Shown: positions 1 to 4,962 of the stretch, one piece after another
Numbering within the stretch: position 1 is the stretch's first letter
Layout: each line of letters opens with the position of its first letter
Assembly: GCA_021769025.1 (NCBI GenBank)
Contig: JAETTS010000201.1
Coordinates: 1 to 5,489 of the forward strand
DNA from: Enterocloster bolteae
Lineage (GTDB): Bacteria; Bacillota_A; Clostridia; Lachnospirales; Lachnospiraceae
Direction: 5' to 3'
DNA: 5,489 nt
Position numbers and translations under genes: made by a program
The notes under the pieces: generated by a model
The model's input: the letters and a program-made list of their open reading frames with translations, nothing else
Told to the model about the DNA's origin: nothing
Databases searched by the model: none

Positions 1-563
1 AGTTTCAAGATCTCCATAGTCGTCTTGGAATCCAGATTGCCTGTAGGCTCGTCCGCAAATATGATCCGGGGATTCACTGCCAACGCCCTGGCAATTCCCA
101 CTCTCTGCTGCTGGCCGCCAGACATGGCATTGGCCATATGCTTCATCTGCTTTTCCAAGCCTACCAGTTTCAGGTATTCTACCGCTATGGCATTGCGCTT
201 GCGTCTGGGGATTCCGCGGAAAGACAAAGGAAGCGCTACATTCTCCACCGCATTAAGCGTTTTCAACAGATTGTAGGACTGGAAGATAAATCCCACCCGC
301 TTTCGTCGAAATTCCACCAGCTGGTTCTCAGTCATATGTTCGATATGGATCTTGTCAATAACGATCTCTCCCTTGGATGGCTTTTCCAGGCCTGCAAGCA
401 TATTCAACAAAGTAGATTTGCCGGATCCGGAAGGGCCTACGATAGCACAGAATTCCCCCTTGTAAATGGAAAAATCCACGCCGTCCAGGGCATGAACCTT
501 GGTAGTCCCAACTTTGTATATCTTATATAAATGTTTCACTTCAATCATAGGAATCGGCGACAC
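1..563 (-). CDS. ABC transporter ATP-binding protein, MacB/LolD-like (3' end outside the window)
   Basis: Nucleotide-binding subunit of an ABC transporter, expected at the inner face of the membrane where it hydrolyses ATP for an FtsX/MacB-type permease. Numbered from the internal ATG at 548, the Walker A motif GPSGSGKST is at residues 38-46, the Q-loop FIFQS at 87-91, the signature MSGGQQQRV at 142-150 and Walker B IIFADEP at 162-168, followed by the D-loop GNLDS. The signature begins with Met where Leu is usual. The gene runs off the window after the D-loop, so the H-loop and C-terminus are unseen. I prefer the GTG start at 561-563, five codons upstream of the ATG at 546-548, because a strong AGGAGG lies 10 bases before the GTG but 25 before the ATG. 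Relatives export lipoproteins, antimicrobial peptides or macrolides, often under two-component control. The substrate here is unknown, and the permease probably lies beyond position 1. Confidence 0.93.
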   Translation of the reverse strand, partial: MSPIPMIEVKHLYKIYKVGTTKVHALDGVDFSIYKGEFCAIVGPSGSGKSTLLNMLAGLEKPSKGEIVIDKIHIEHMTENQLVEFRRKRVGFIFQSYNLLKTLNAVENVALPLSFRGIPRRKRNAIAVEYLKLVGLEKQMKHMANAMSGGQQQRVGIARALAVNPRIIFADEPTGNLDSKTTMEILK

Positions 564-570
564 GAAATTA

Positions 571-579
571 CTTCCTCCT
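571..579 (-). promoter_or_regulatory. Ribosome binding site that decides the ABC gene start
   Basis: On the minus strand this reads AGGAGGAAG, an almost perfect Shine-Dalgarno sequence. The AGGAGG core (574-579) is 10 bases before GTG 563-561 and 25 bases before the in-frame ATG at 548-546. The spacing argues for GTG initiation and a product five residues longer. Confidence 0.7.
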
Positions 580-650
580 GCTTTTAATGATTTCCTTTTC
601 TATCTGTTCCTGAACCCAGATACTCCCAGCGATATCCATAATTACAGTCT

Positions 651-679
651 ATCTTACACCACATGGCGGTGATTGTCCT
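651..679 (-). promoter_or_regulatory. Candidate promoter of the ABC transporter gene
   Basis: Minus-strand -35 AGGACA (674-679, 4 of 6 matches) and -10 TAAGAT (651-656, 4 of 6) are separated by 17 bases. Both boxes are weak, as expected for a promoter needing an activator. The three direct repeats at 690-720 lie 10 bases upstream of the -35 box. Predicted from sequence only. Confidence 0.4.
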
Positions 680-689
680 GTTTTTTATT

Positions 690-720
690 CTTAAAGTTCC
701 TTAAAGTTTCCTTAACGACA
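690..720. promoter_or_regulatory. Triple direct repeat, possible response-regulator operator
   Basis: Three consecutive copies begin at 690 (CTTAAAGTTC), 700 (CTTAAAGTTTC) and 711 (CTTAACGACA), with a 10-11 base period, so one helical turn per copy. Direct repeats at this period are typical sites for OmpR/PhoB-family response regulators. The position just upstream of a weak promoter for an ABC transporter fits the common pairing of such transporters with a two-component system. No regulator gene is in the window. The same site is only 9 bases from the pyrB -35 box, so an effect on pyrB is also possible. Confidence 0.45.
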
Positions 721-729
721 CAGAAAAAT

Positions 730-759
730 GTGGCAATCTTTCCAGGAATCCGATATAAT
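730..759 (+). promoter_or_regulatory. Candidate pyrB promoter
   Basis: A perfect -10 TATAAT (754-759) follows -35 GTGGCA (730-735, 4 of 6 matches) after 18 bases. Transcription would start near 766, giving a leader of only about 40 bases. That leaves no room for a PyrR-type or other attenuator and shows no terminator hairpin, so pyrimidine control by leader attenuation is not supported here. The pyrB ribosome binding site AAGGAG is at 793-798. Confidence 0.65.
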
Positions 760-804
760 AAAGGACGGCGATACTGCAACGATTATTGAAAAAAGGAGAA
801 AACC

Positions 805-1728
805 ATGAGACACCTGTTAAATCCGCTAGACTTCTCGGTTGAAGAGATCCATCAGTTATTGGACTTAGCCTCCGATATTGAGCATCATCTTCCCAGATAC
901 GCCCACGTATGTGATGGTAAAAAAATTGCAACTTTATTTTATGAGCCAAGCACCCGAACTCGTTTGAGTTTTGAATCCGCTATGTTAAGTTTAGGCGGAA
1001 GTGTTCTTGGCTTTTCTTCTGCCGATTCCAGCTCTGCAGCCAAGGGAGAAAGCGTGGCGGACACCATCCGCATCATCTCCTGCTATGCGGACATCTGTGC
1101 TATGAGACATCCTAAGGAGGGAGCTCCCCTGGTAGCAGCTACTCATTCCTCTATCCCGGTGATCAATGCCGGCGACGGAGGGCACCAGCATCCCACTCAG
1201 ACCCTCACAGATCTTATGACCATTCGCTCTCTTCTTGGCCGGTTAAGCGGTATGACCGTAGGCCTGTGCGGAGATTTAAAGTTCGGCCGTACAGTCCATT
1301 CCTTGATCAATGCCCTGGTCCGCTATCCGGACATCCGTTTTGTCCTTATCTCCCCTCCTGAGCTGCGGGTGCCAGAATATATCCGTGAGGATGTCTTAAA
1401 GGCGAAAAACATCGAGTTTAAAGAGGTGGGCAACTTAGATGAAGCCATGCCAGAATTGGACATCCTGTATATGACCCGCGTCCAGAAGGAACGTTTCTTC
1501 AATGAAGAAGACTATATCCGTTTAAAGGATTGCTACATTCTGGACAAGGCCAAGATGAAGCTGGCCAAAGAGAATATGTTTGTCCTTCATCCCCTTCCAA
1601 GAGTCAATGAGATCTCTGTGGAGGTGGACAACGATCCCAGAGCAGCCTATTTCCGTCAGGTTCAATATGGAGTGTATGTGCGAATGGCTCTGATTATGAC
1701 ATTATTGGAGGTGGAAAAGCCATGTTAA
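805..1728 (+). CDS. pyrB: Aspartate carbamoyltransferase catalytic chain
   Basis: Condenses carbamoyl phosphate with L-aspartate to N-carbamoyl-aspartate, the committed step of de novo pyrimidine synthesis, in the cytoplasm. The 307 residues match the usual length (about 310). The carbamoyl phosphate motif STRTR is at residues 49-53, the 80s-loop lysine is K80 in AAKGES, MRHP holds R101, and GGHQHPTQT holds H129 and Q132. MTRVQ gives R225 and Q227 for aspartate binding, and HPLPR is at 262-266. These sit at a nearly constant offset of 3 to 5 from the E. coli residues, so all visible catalytic residues are intact. The start is fixed by AAGGAG at 793-798, 6 bases before ATG. The last 7 bases overlap pyrI, implying translational coupling and assembly into a PyrB-PyrI holoenzyme. 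Confidence 0.98.
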   Translation: MRHLLNPLDFSVEEIHQLLDLASDIEHHLPRYAHVCDGKKIATLFYEPSTRTRLSFESAMLSLGGSVLGFSSADSSSAAKGESVADTIRIISCYADICAMRHPKEGAPLVAATHSSIPVINAGDGGHQHPTQTLTDLMTIRSLLGRLSGMTVGLCGDLKFGRTVHSLINALVRYPDIRFVLISPPELRVPEYIREDVLKAKNIEFKEVGNLDEAMPELDILYMTRVQKERFFNEEDYIRLKDCYILDKAKMKLAKENMFVLHPLPRVNEISVEVDNDPRAAYFRQVQYGVYVRMALIMTLLEVEKPC

Positions 1729-2147
1729 ATATCAGCGGATTAAAAGAGGGTATCGTACTGGATCACATTCAGGCCGGCAAAAGCCTTGATATCTACTACC
1801 ACTTAGGACTTGATAAGCTGGAGTGCCAGGTGGCTATCATCAAGAATGCCAAAAGCAGCAAGATGGGCCGGAAAGACATCATCAAAATAGAGGGGGACTT
1901 AAACAGTCTGGATCTGAAAGTATTAGGCTATATCGACCACAATATTACGGTCAATGTCATCCGGGACAATACGATTGTGGAGAAAAAATCCTTAAAGCTT
2001 CCGAAAAAAATCACCAATGTCATCCATTGCAAAAACCCTCGCTGCATCACTTCCATCGAGCAGGAACTGCCGGATGTGTTCTATCTTTCCGATGAGAAGA
2101 CCGAAACTTACCGCTGCCTGTACTGTGAAGAAAAATACGGGAAATAA
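1722..2147 (+). CDS. pyrI: Aspartate carbamoyltransferase regulatory chain
   Basis: Allosteric subunit that binds nucleotide effectors in its N-terminal domain and docks on PyrB through a C-terminal zinc domain. The four zinc ligands are C103, C108, C132 and C135, with spacing C-x4-C-x23-C-x2-C, identical to E. coli PyrI. The N-terminal domain has LDHI (D14, H15) and [10 protein letters not shown] (48-57, including K55), matching the E. coli segments that contact the nucleotide, and K88/K89 lies where E. coli has K94. At 141 residues it is slightly shorter than the E. coli chain (153), trimmed at both ends. GGAGGTG at 1707-1713, inside pyrB, lies 8 bases before ATG. Nucleotide binding looks intact, but which nucleotides activate or inhibit cannot be read from sequence. 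Confidence 0.97.
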   Translation: MLNISGLKEGIVLDHIQAGKSLDIYYHLGLDKLECQVAIIKNAKSSKMGRKDIIKIEGDLNSLDLKVLGYIDHNITVNVIRDNTIVEKKSLKLPKKITNVIHCKNPRCITSIEQELPDVFYLSDEKTETYRCLYCEEKYGK

Positions 2148-2198
2148 AAGCAGGAAAACGTGATAGAAGCAGACACCCCTGCTTTGAAAGGAACAAGT

Positions 2199-3263
2199 AT
2201 GAACCAGAAACGAATTCGTGATTACAATCTTATTCCAGGCACCATGAAGACAGGAAAACGGAATAAAATAACCGATGTGCCCGGTGTACTGGTGGGACAC
2301 GCTACTATAAAAAATGAAGAAAACCATACCGGAGTCACAGTAATCCTTCCCGGAGGGGATAATCCATTTGCCAATAAGTACACAGCTGCCACCTATGTGC
2401 ACAATGGATTTGGAAAAAGCTGTGGCCTGATCCAGATCGACGAACTGGGAACTCTGGAGACTCCCATCGCCCTTACCAACACCTTAAACGTAGGCCTGGT
2501 GTGGGATGCCATTGCCCAGTATGTGCTTACCAGGTGTGAGGAAGACGGCGTGGAGGTTCACAGCCTGAACCCAGTTGTGGGAGAATGCAACGACAGCTCC
2601 ATTAACCAGATTCAAAAACGGGCCGTTAAGGAAGAACATGTGTTGGAAGCCATACGCTGCGCAGGGGAATCCTTTCCGGAGGGGGATGTGGGTGCCGGAG
2701 CCGGAACCATCTGCTATGGCTTAAAGGGCGGCATTGGCTCTGCTTCCAGAGTCCTCTCCGTTGGAGAAAAAGAGTATACCATCGGCGTTTTGGTACAGTC
2801 CAATTTTGGCTCCACAGAAGATTTTGTCCTCAACGGCATCCCGGCAGGAACAGTGATCCTGGAGAAGAAAAAGAAACTAGAACGTATGGCGGTCTCCCAG
2901 TGCGATCAGGGATCGATCATGACTGTTGTAGCCACAGACCTTCCGGTTTCTTCCAGACAGCTGAAACGGATTATCCGGCGGACAGCCGTGGGAATTGCCA
3001 GAACCGGAGCCTATACCGGCCATGGAAGTGGTGAGGTGATGATCGGATTTACCACGGCCAATCGGATCCCAGCAGCTTCGAAGGAACCACTCCTTTCTCA
3101 GACCATGATTCATGAAACGTTGATCAATCTGGCCTTTAAGGCTGCCGCCGAAGCGGCTCATGAGGCCATTTTAAACTCCATGGTATGTGCAGAGAAAACG
3201 GTTGGCCTGGATGGGCAGATCTACTACGGCTTATCCCAGTTTCTCCCGGAGTTGTTACGCTGA
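2199..3263 (+). CDS. P1-family (DmpA/BapA-like) self-processing aminopeptidase
   Basis: Member of the P1 (peptidase S58) N-terminal nucleophile family, which includes D-aminopeptidase DmpA and beta-peptidyl aminopeptidases. These precursors cut themselves between Gly and Ser to make alpha and beta chains. Here the scissile pair would be G238-S239 in DQGSIM, giving chains of about 238 and 116 residues. S277 and E279 in GHGSGEVM lie exactly 38 and 40 residues after S239, the same spacing as S288 and E290 after S250 in DmpA. VQSNFG (N202) resembles the DmpA oxyanion asparagine segment. No signal peptide is seen, so it is probably cytoplasmic. ATG 2199 is chosen because AAAGGA (2187-2192) sits 6 bases before it; an in-frame GTG at 2160 has poorer support. 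It follows pyrI by 51 bases with no terminator, so co-transcription is likely. The true substrate is unknown. Confidence 0.93.
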   Translation: MNQKRIRDYNLIPGTMKTGKRNKITDVPGVLVGHATIKNEENHTGVTVILPGGDNPFANKYTAATYVHNGFGKSCGLIQIDELGTLETPIALTNTLNVGLVWDAIAQYVLTRCEEDGVEVHSLNPVVGECNDSSINQIQKRAVKEEHVLEAIRCAGESFPEGDVGAGAGTICYGLKGGIGSASRVLSVGEKEYTIGVLVQSNFGSTEDFVLNGIPAGTVILEKKKKLERMAVSQCDQGSIMTVVATDLPVSSRQLKRIIRRTAVGIARTGAYTGHGSGEVMIGFTTANRIPAASKEPLLSQTMIHETLINLAFKAAAEAAHEAILNSMVCAEKTVGLDGQIYYGLSQFLPELLR

Positions 3264-3322
3264 GTGCAGCCTTGCAATGGCATTACGGGAAAGCTTACAT
3301 CCTAACCTAACTGAATCATATC

Positions 3323-3369
3323 GGAATCCGGCCCATTTTGCTTCTCCTTTCACAGGCAGGCCGGATTCC
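3323..3369 (+). repeat. 11-bp perfect inverted repeat, possible operon-end hairpin
   Basis: GGAATCCGGCC (3323-3333) pairs perfectly with GGCCGGATTCC (3359-3369) around a 25-base loop. It lies 60 bases after the P1 peptidase stop, so it could stabilise or end the pyr operon transcript. It lacks the run of T expected for an intrinsic terminator and its loop is long, so I do not call it a terminator. Confidence 0.55.
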
Positions 3370-3371
3370 AG

Positions 3372-3400
3372 GTAAATTTATGAATATTCTATAAATTTAC
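3372..3400. repeat. 10-bp AT-rich perfect inverted repeat
   Basis: GTAAATTTAT (3372-3381) and ATAAATTTAC (3391-3400) are perfect inverse copies around 9 bases that themselves contain the palindrome GAATATTC. It begins 3 bases after the GC-rich repeat at 3323-3369. It could be a second hairpin or a dimeric protein binding site. Nothing identifies a binder. Confidence 0.5.
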
Positions 3401-3420
3401 GAAATTCTTTCGTTTATCGA

Positions 3421-3449
3421 TTGCAAATCTCCATGTTACATGATATAGT
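3421..3449 (+). promoter_or_regulatory. Candidate extended -10 promoter upstream of the coiled-coil gene
   Basis: TTGCAA (3421-3426) and TATAGT (3444-3449) are separated by 17 bases, and the -10 is preceded by TGA, giving the extended TGnTATAGT form. A transcript starting near 3456 would carry the broken frame and then the coiled-coil gene, with about 330 bases before its ATG. Confidence 0.5.
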
Positions 3450-3477
3450 TTTTTTATCTAATTAATCTGAGGTTCCG

Positions 3478-3792
3478 GTGAATTCTCACTACATGTTCCA
3501 GATTTCATTTGGTTTTGAATATCAGCCTGCGAATGAATGGCCTGCTACAGAAAAATTGGTACAATGCCATTGACATACCATCAATCTGTCGCTTGACCTG
3601 AACGCTTCCATATGTTACCATAAAATCATTGAAGACGTAAGCAAAGATTCCCGTATGGCCGCTTAAAACAGAGGATGGTCATATCAGGCAATAGAGATGC
3701 TGCAACATATCCATGCCATGCAGCGAAAGCAGCAAGAATTCACGAATGCACCATCGGGACCCATACAGCCGCAGAAAGGAGCACAGCCATGA
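3478..3792 (+). pseudogene. Stop-interrupted, protein-like frame coupled to the next gene
   Basis: One frame reads protein-like sequence from GTG 3478 (GAGG at 3469-3472 before it) to TGA 3790-3792, broken by TGA at 3571 and TAA at 3664. The three pieces are about 31, 30 and 41 codons, and the composition looks natural, for example EYQPANEWPATEKLVQ, then KIIEDVSKDSR, then YQAIEMLQHIHAMQRKQQEF. The final TGA overlaps the ATG of the coiled-coil gene in the ATGA arrangement typical of coupled genes. I read this as the remains of an upstream partner gene. I do not recognise its family. It could instead be non-coding leader with chance open stretches. Confidence 0.35.
3775..3781 (+). promoter_or_regulatory. 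Ribosome binding site fixing the coiled-coil gene start
   Basis: AAAGGAG lies 7 bases before ATG 3789. This is why that start is chosen over the in-frame ATG at 3675, which has no comparable site and would add 38 unusual His/Cys/Ala-rich residues. Confidence 0.75.
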
Positions 3793-4499
3793 CGGAAAAT
3801 GAATTTGTCCTCATATTAAGGACTGAACTGGAACCACTTAAGCAGGACTTAAGAGATACCAAAAATGATTTACATGATTTGCAATTAGATGTTCAAGGTT
3901 TAAGAAGCGATGTTCAAGTCTTAAAGACTGACGTTCAGGATTTAAAGAGCGATGTTCAAGTCTTAAAGACTGACGTTCAGGATTTAAAGAGCGATGTCCA
4001 AGTCTTAAAGACTGACGTTCAGGATTTAAGGAGCGATGTTCAAGTCTTAAAGACTGATGTTCAGGATTTAAGGAGCGATGTTCAAGTCTTAAAGACTGAC
4101 GTTCAGGATTTGAAGAGCGATGTTCAAGTCTTAAAGACTGATGTTCAGGATTTAAGGAGCGATGTTCAAGTCTTAAAGACTGACGTTCAGGATTTGAAAC
4201 TCAATTACCAAGCATTAGACAACGATGTCCAGGATTTGAAATTCAAGTTCCAAGTATTAAGCTGCGATGTCCAGGATTTGAAATTCAAGTTCCAAGTGTT
4301 AGACAGTAATGTTCAGGATTTCCGGACCTATGTGGAAAATGAAATTGGGAGAAAAGTCAGCCTTTTAGCAGAAAACTATGTTCCGGCTGCAAAGCGATAT
4401 GAACGAACAACGCCAGAAATCCATGAAATGAAACGGGATATTGATGTTTTAAAAACCGTAGTTATGAAACACAGTGAATTACTGGAGAAAATATCCTAA
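3789..4499 (+). CDS. Hypothetical coiled-coil repeat protein, 236 residues
   Basis: No function recognised. A short N-terminal part (about residues 1-33, starting MTENEFVLILRTELEPLKQD) leads into 147 residues (34-180) of continuous heptads. The core is seven copies of DVQVLKT-DVQDL(K/R)S, followed by three diverged copies with Phe, Tyr and Asn substitutions, and then a non-repeat tail with EIGRKVSLLAENY and a final helical EMKRDIDVLKTVVMKH segment. Valine and leucine alternate at 4-3 spacing (positions a and d), with Asp at g and Lys at e, as in a parallel coiled coil with interchain salt bridges; a straight rod would be about 22 nm long (147 residues at roughly 0.15 nm each). There is no signal peptide or membrane segment. 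Small proteins of this style occur as hypotheticals in gut Clostridia. It could be a structural spacer, an oligomeriser or a partner of the lost upstream gene. The stop is next to the terminator shared with rnpB. Confidence 0.8.
   Translation: MTENEFVLILRTELEPLKQDLRDTKNDLHDLQLDVQGLRSDVQVLKTDVQDLKSDVQVLKTDVQDLKSDVQVLKTDVQDLRSDVQVLKTDVQDLRSDVQVLKTDVQDLKSDVQVLKTDVQDLRSDVQVLKTDVQDLKLNYQALDNDVQDLKFKFQVLSCDVQDLKFKFQVLDSNVQDFRTYVENEIGRKVSLLAENYVPAAKRYERTTPEIHEMKRDIDVLKTVVMKHSELLEKIS
3888..4328 (+). repeat. In-frame 42-bp tandem repeat array (10.5 units)
   Basis: A half unit at 3888-3908 is followed by seven near-identical 42-base units starting at 3909, 3951, 3993, 4035, 4077, 4119 and 4161, then three diverged units from 4203, 4245 and 4287. 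Each unit is two related 21-base halves, one heptad each (DVQVLKT and DVQDLKS/RS). The period divisible by three keeps the frame open when copies are gained or lost. Most differences among the seven units are synonymous or Lys/Arg changes. Units 1 and 2 are identical, as are 4 and 6. Confidence 0.97.
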
Positions 4500-4533
4500 A
4501 AAGAGACAGGGCTGTCAAAACAGCCCTGTCTTT
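4498..4533 (-). terminator. rnpB intrinsic terminator, probably also serving the convergent coiled-coil gene
   Basis: Arms AGACAGGGCTG (4504-4514) and CAGCCCTGTCT (4521-4531) pair perfectly over 11 bp around a 6-base loop. On the minus strand the hairpin is followed by CTTTTTA, a good U-tract directly after the RNase P RNA. On the plus strand the tail is only CTTTGAG, so termination of the coiled-coil transcript is likely weaker. The minus-strand T run overlaps the TAA stop of the coiled-coil gene. Confidence 0.85.
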
Positions 4534-4882
4534 GAGCAAAACGGTAAGCCGGGTTATGTCGTTGGATGGTCATCTGTCTAGGCCTGGCGTCGCCGCCAGG
4601 CTCAAGCAACCTACCCGAAGGCAGACGGGCCGCCTTATGCCTTCTGTTCGGTCTTGCTTCGAATGGGGTTTACATGTGCCCTGTCTGTTGCCAGCCAGGC
4701 GGTAGTCTCTTACACTGCCCTTCCACCCTTACCGGTTAAAACCGGCGGTATATTTCTGTTGCACTGTCCCTAGAGTCGCCTCCGCCAGACGTTATCTGGC
4801 ATCCTGCCCTGTGAAGCCCGGACTTTCCTCTCCCGCAGCCTTTCAGCGTTTGCGGCAGCGACCATCTGTCTTACTCAAATAC
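4531..4882 (-). ncRNA. rnpB: RNase P RNA, bacterial type A
   Basis: Catalytic RNA of RNase P, which removes 5' leaders from tRNA precursors with protein RnpA. On the minus strand the conserved GAGGAAAGTCCGGGC (complement of 4816-4830) and ACATAACCCGGCTTA (complement of 4545-4559) form the universal P4 helix. AAGGGTGGAAGGGCAGTG and the following AAGAGACTACCGC lie in the complement of 4699-4730. P1 is TTTGAGTAA (4871-4879) with TTGCTCAAA (4531-4539), one G-U pair. P2 is GATGGTC with GACCATC. A CCTGGCG stem capped by a GCGA tetraloop matches P18. About 350 bases is normal for type A. The ends are estimated from the promoter and P1; the 3' end may differ by a few bases. Confidence 0.97.
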
Positions 4883-4889
4883 AAGTTTT

Positions 4890-4918
4890 ATTTTACCACA
4901 GGTTTCCCTTCCTGTCTA
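4890..4918 (-). promoter_or_regulatory. rnpB promoter
   Basis: Minus-strand -35 TAGACA (4913-4918, 5 of 6 matches) and -10 TAAAAT (4890-4895, 5 of 6) are separated by 17 bases, with TGG before the -10 giving an extended form. The start would be near G 4882, just at the P1 helix. This strong promoter fits the high output needed for a stable RNA and sits in the short gap after the upstream kinase gene. Confidence 0.8.
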
Positions 4919-4962
4919 TTTTCTTGCCAATTTCTTTTACCATATTCTTCAGACACACTTGC

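Larger units (their letters stand above)
3264..3788 (+). other. Gene-poor stretch with inverted repeats, promoter candidate and broken frame
   Basis: No intact gene of ordinary size is found on either strand in these 525 bases. In order it holds two perfect inverted repeats (3323-3369 and 3372-3400), an AT-rich part with an extended -10 promoter candidate (3421-3449), and a plus-strand frame interrupted by stops that runs into the coiled-coil gene. The sharp change from dense operon to sparse sequence marks the left edge of the accessory part of the window. Confidence 0.6.

Noticed and set aside
766..804. Pyrimidine-responsive attenuator in the pyrB leader
   Set aside because: The predicted leader is about 40 bases and holds no terminator hairpin or PyrR-binding stem-loop.
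2160..2198. GTG start 13 codons upstream for the P1 peptidase
   Set aside because: The preceding AGGA is weak and too close, while ATG 2199 has AAAGGA at 6 bases and family similarity begins after it.
3187..3375. Plus-strand 62-codon frame overlapping the P1 peptidase end
   Set aside because: Most of it overlaps the end of the peptidase gene in another frame, and the rest runs through the 3323-3369 inverted repeat, with no sign of independent translation.
3533..3601. Small 22-codon frame (starting MNGLLQKNWYNAIDIPS) overlapping the broken frame
   Set aside because: No ribosome binding site is seen and the frame is short. Two overlapping frames look partly protein-like here, so frameshift decay is possible, but a separate gene is not supported.
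3675..3788. In-frame N-terminal extension of the coiled-coil protein from ATG 3675
   Set aside because: There is no good ribosome binding site before 3675, the extension is odd in composition (His, Cys and Ala rich), and a strong AAAGGAG is placed correctly for ATG 3789.
3909..4202. Regular DNA repeats resembling a CRISPR array
   Set aside because: The units are directly adjacent with no unique spacers, are divisible by three, and encode regular heptads. This is a coding tandem repeat.
4893..4946. Minus-strand peptide of 16 residues (MVKEIGKKIDRKGNLW) between kinase and rnpB
   Set aside because: It covers the rnpB promoter boxes and has no convincing ribosome binding site.
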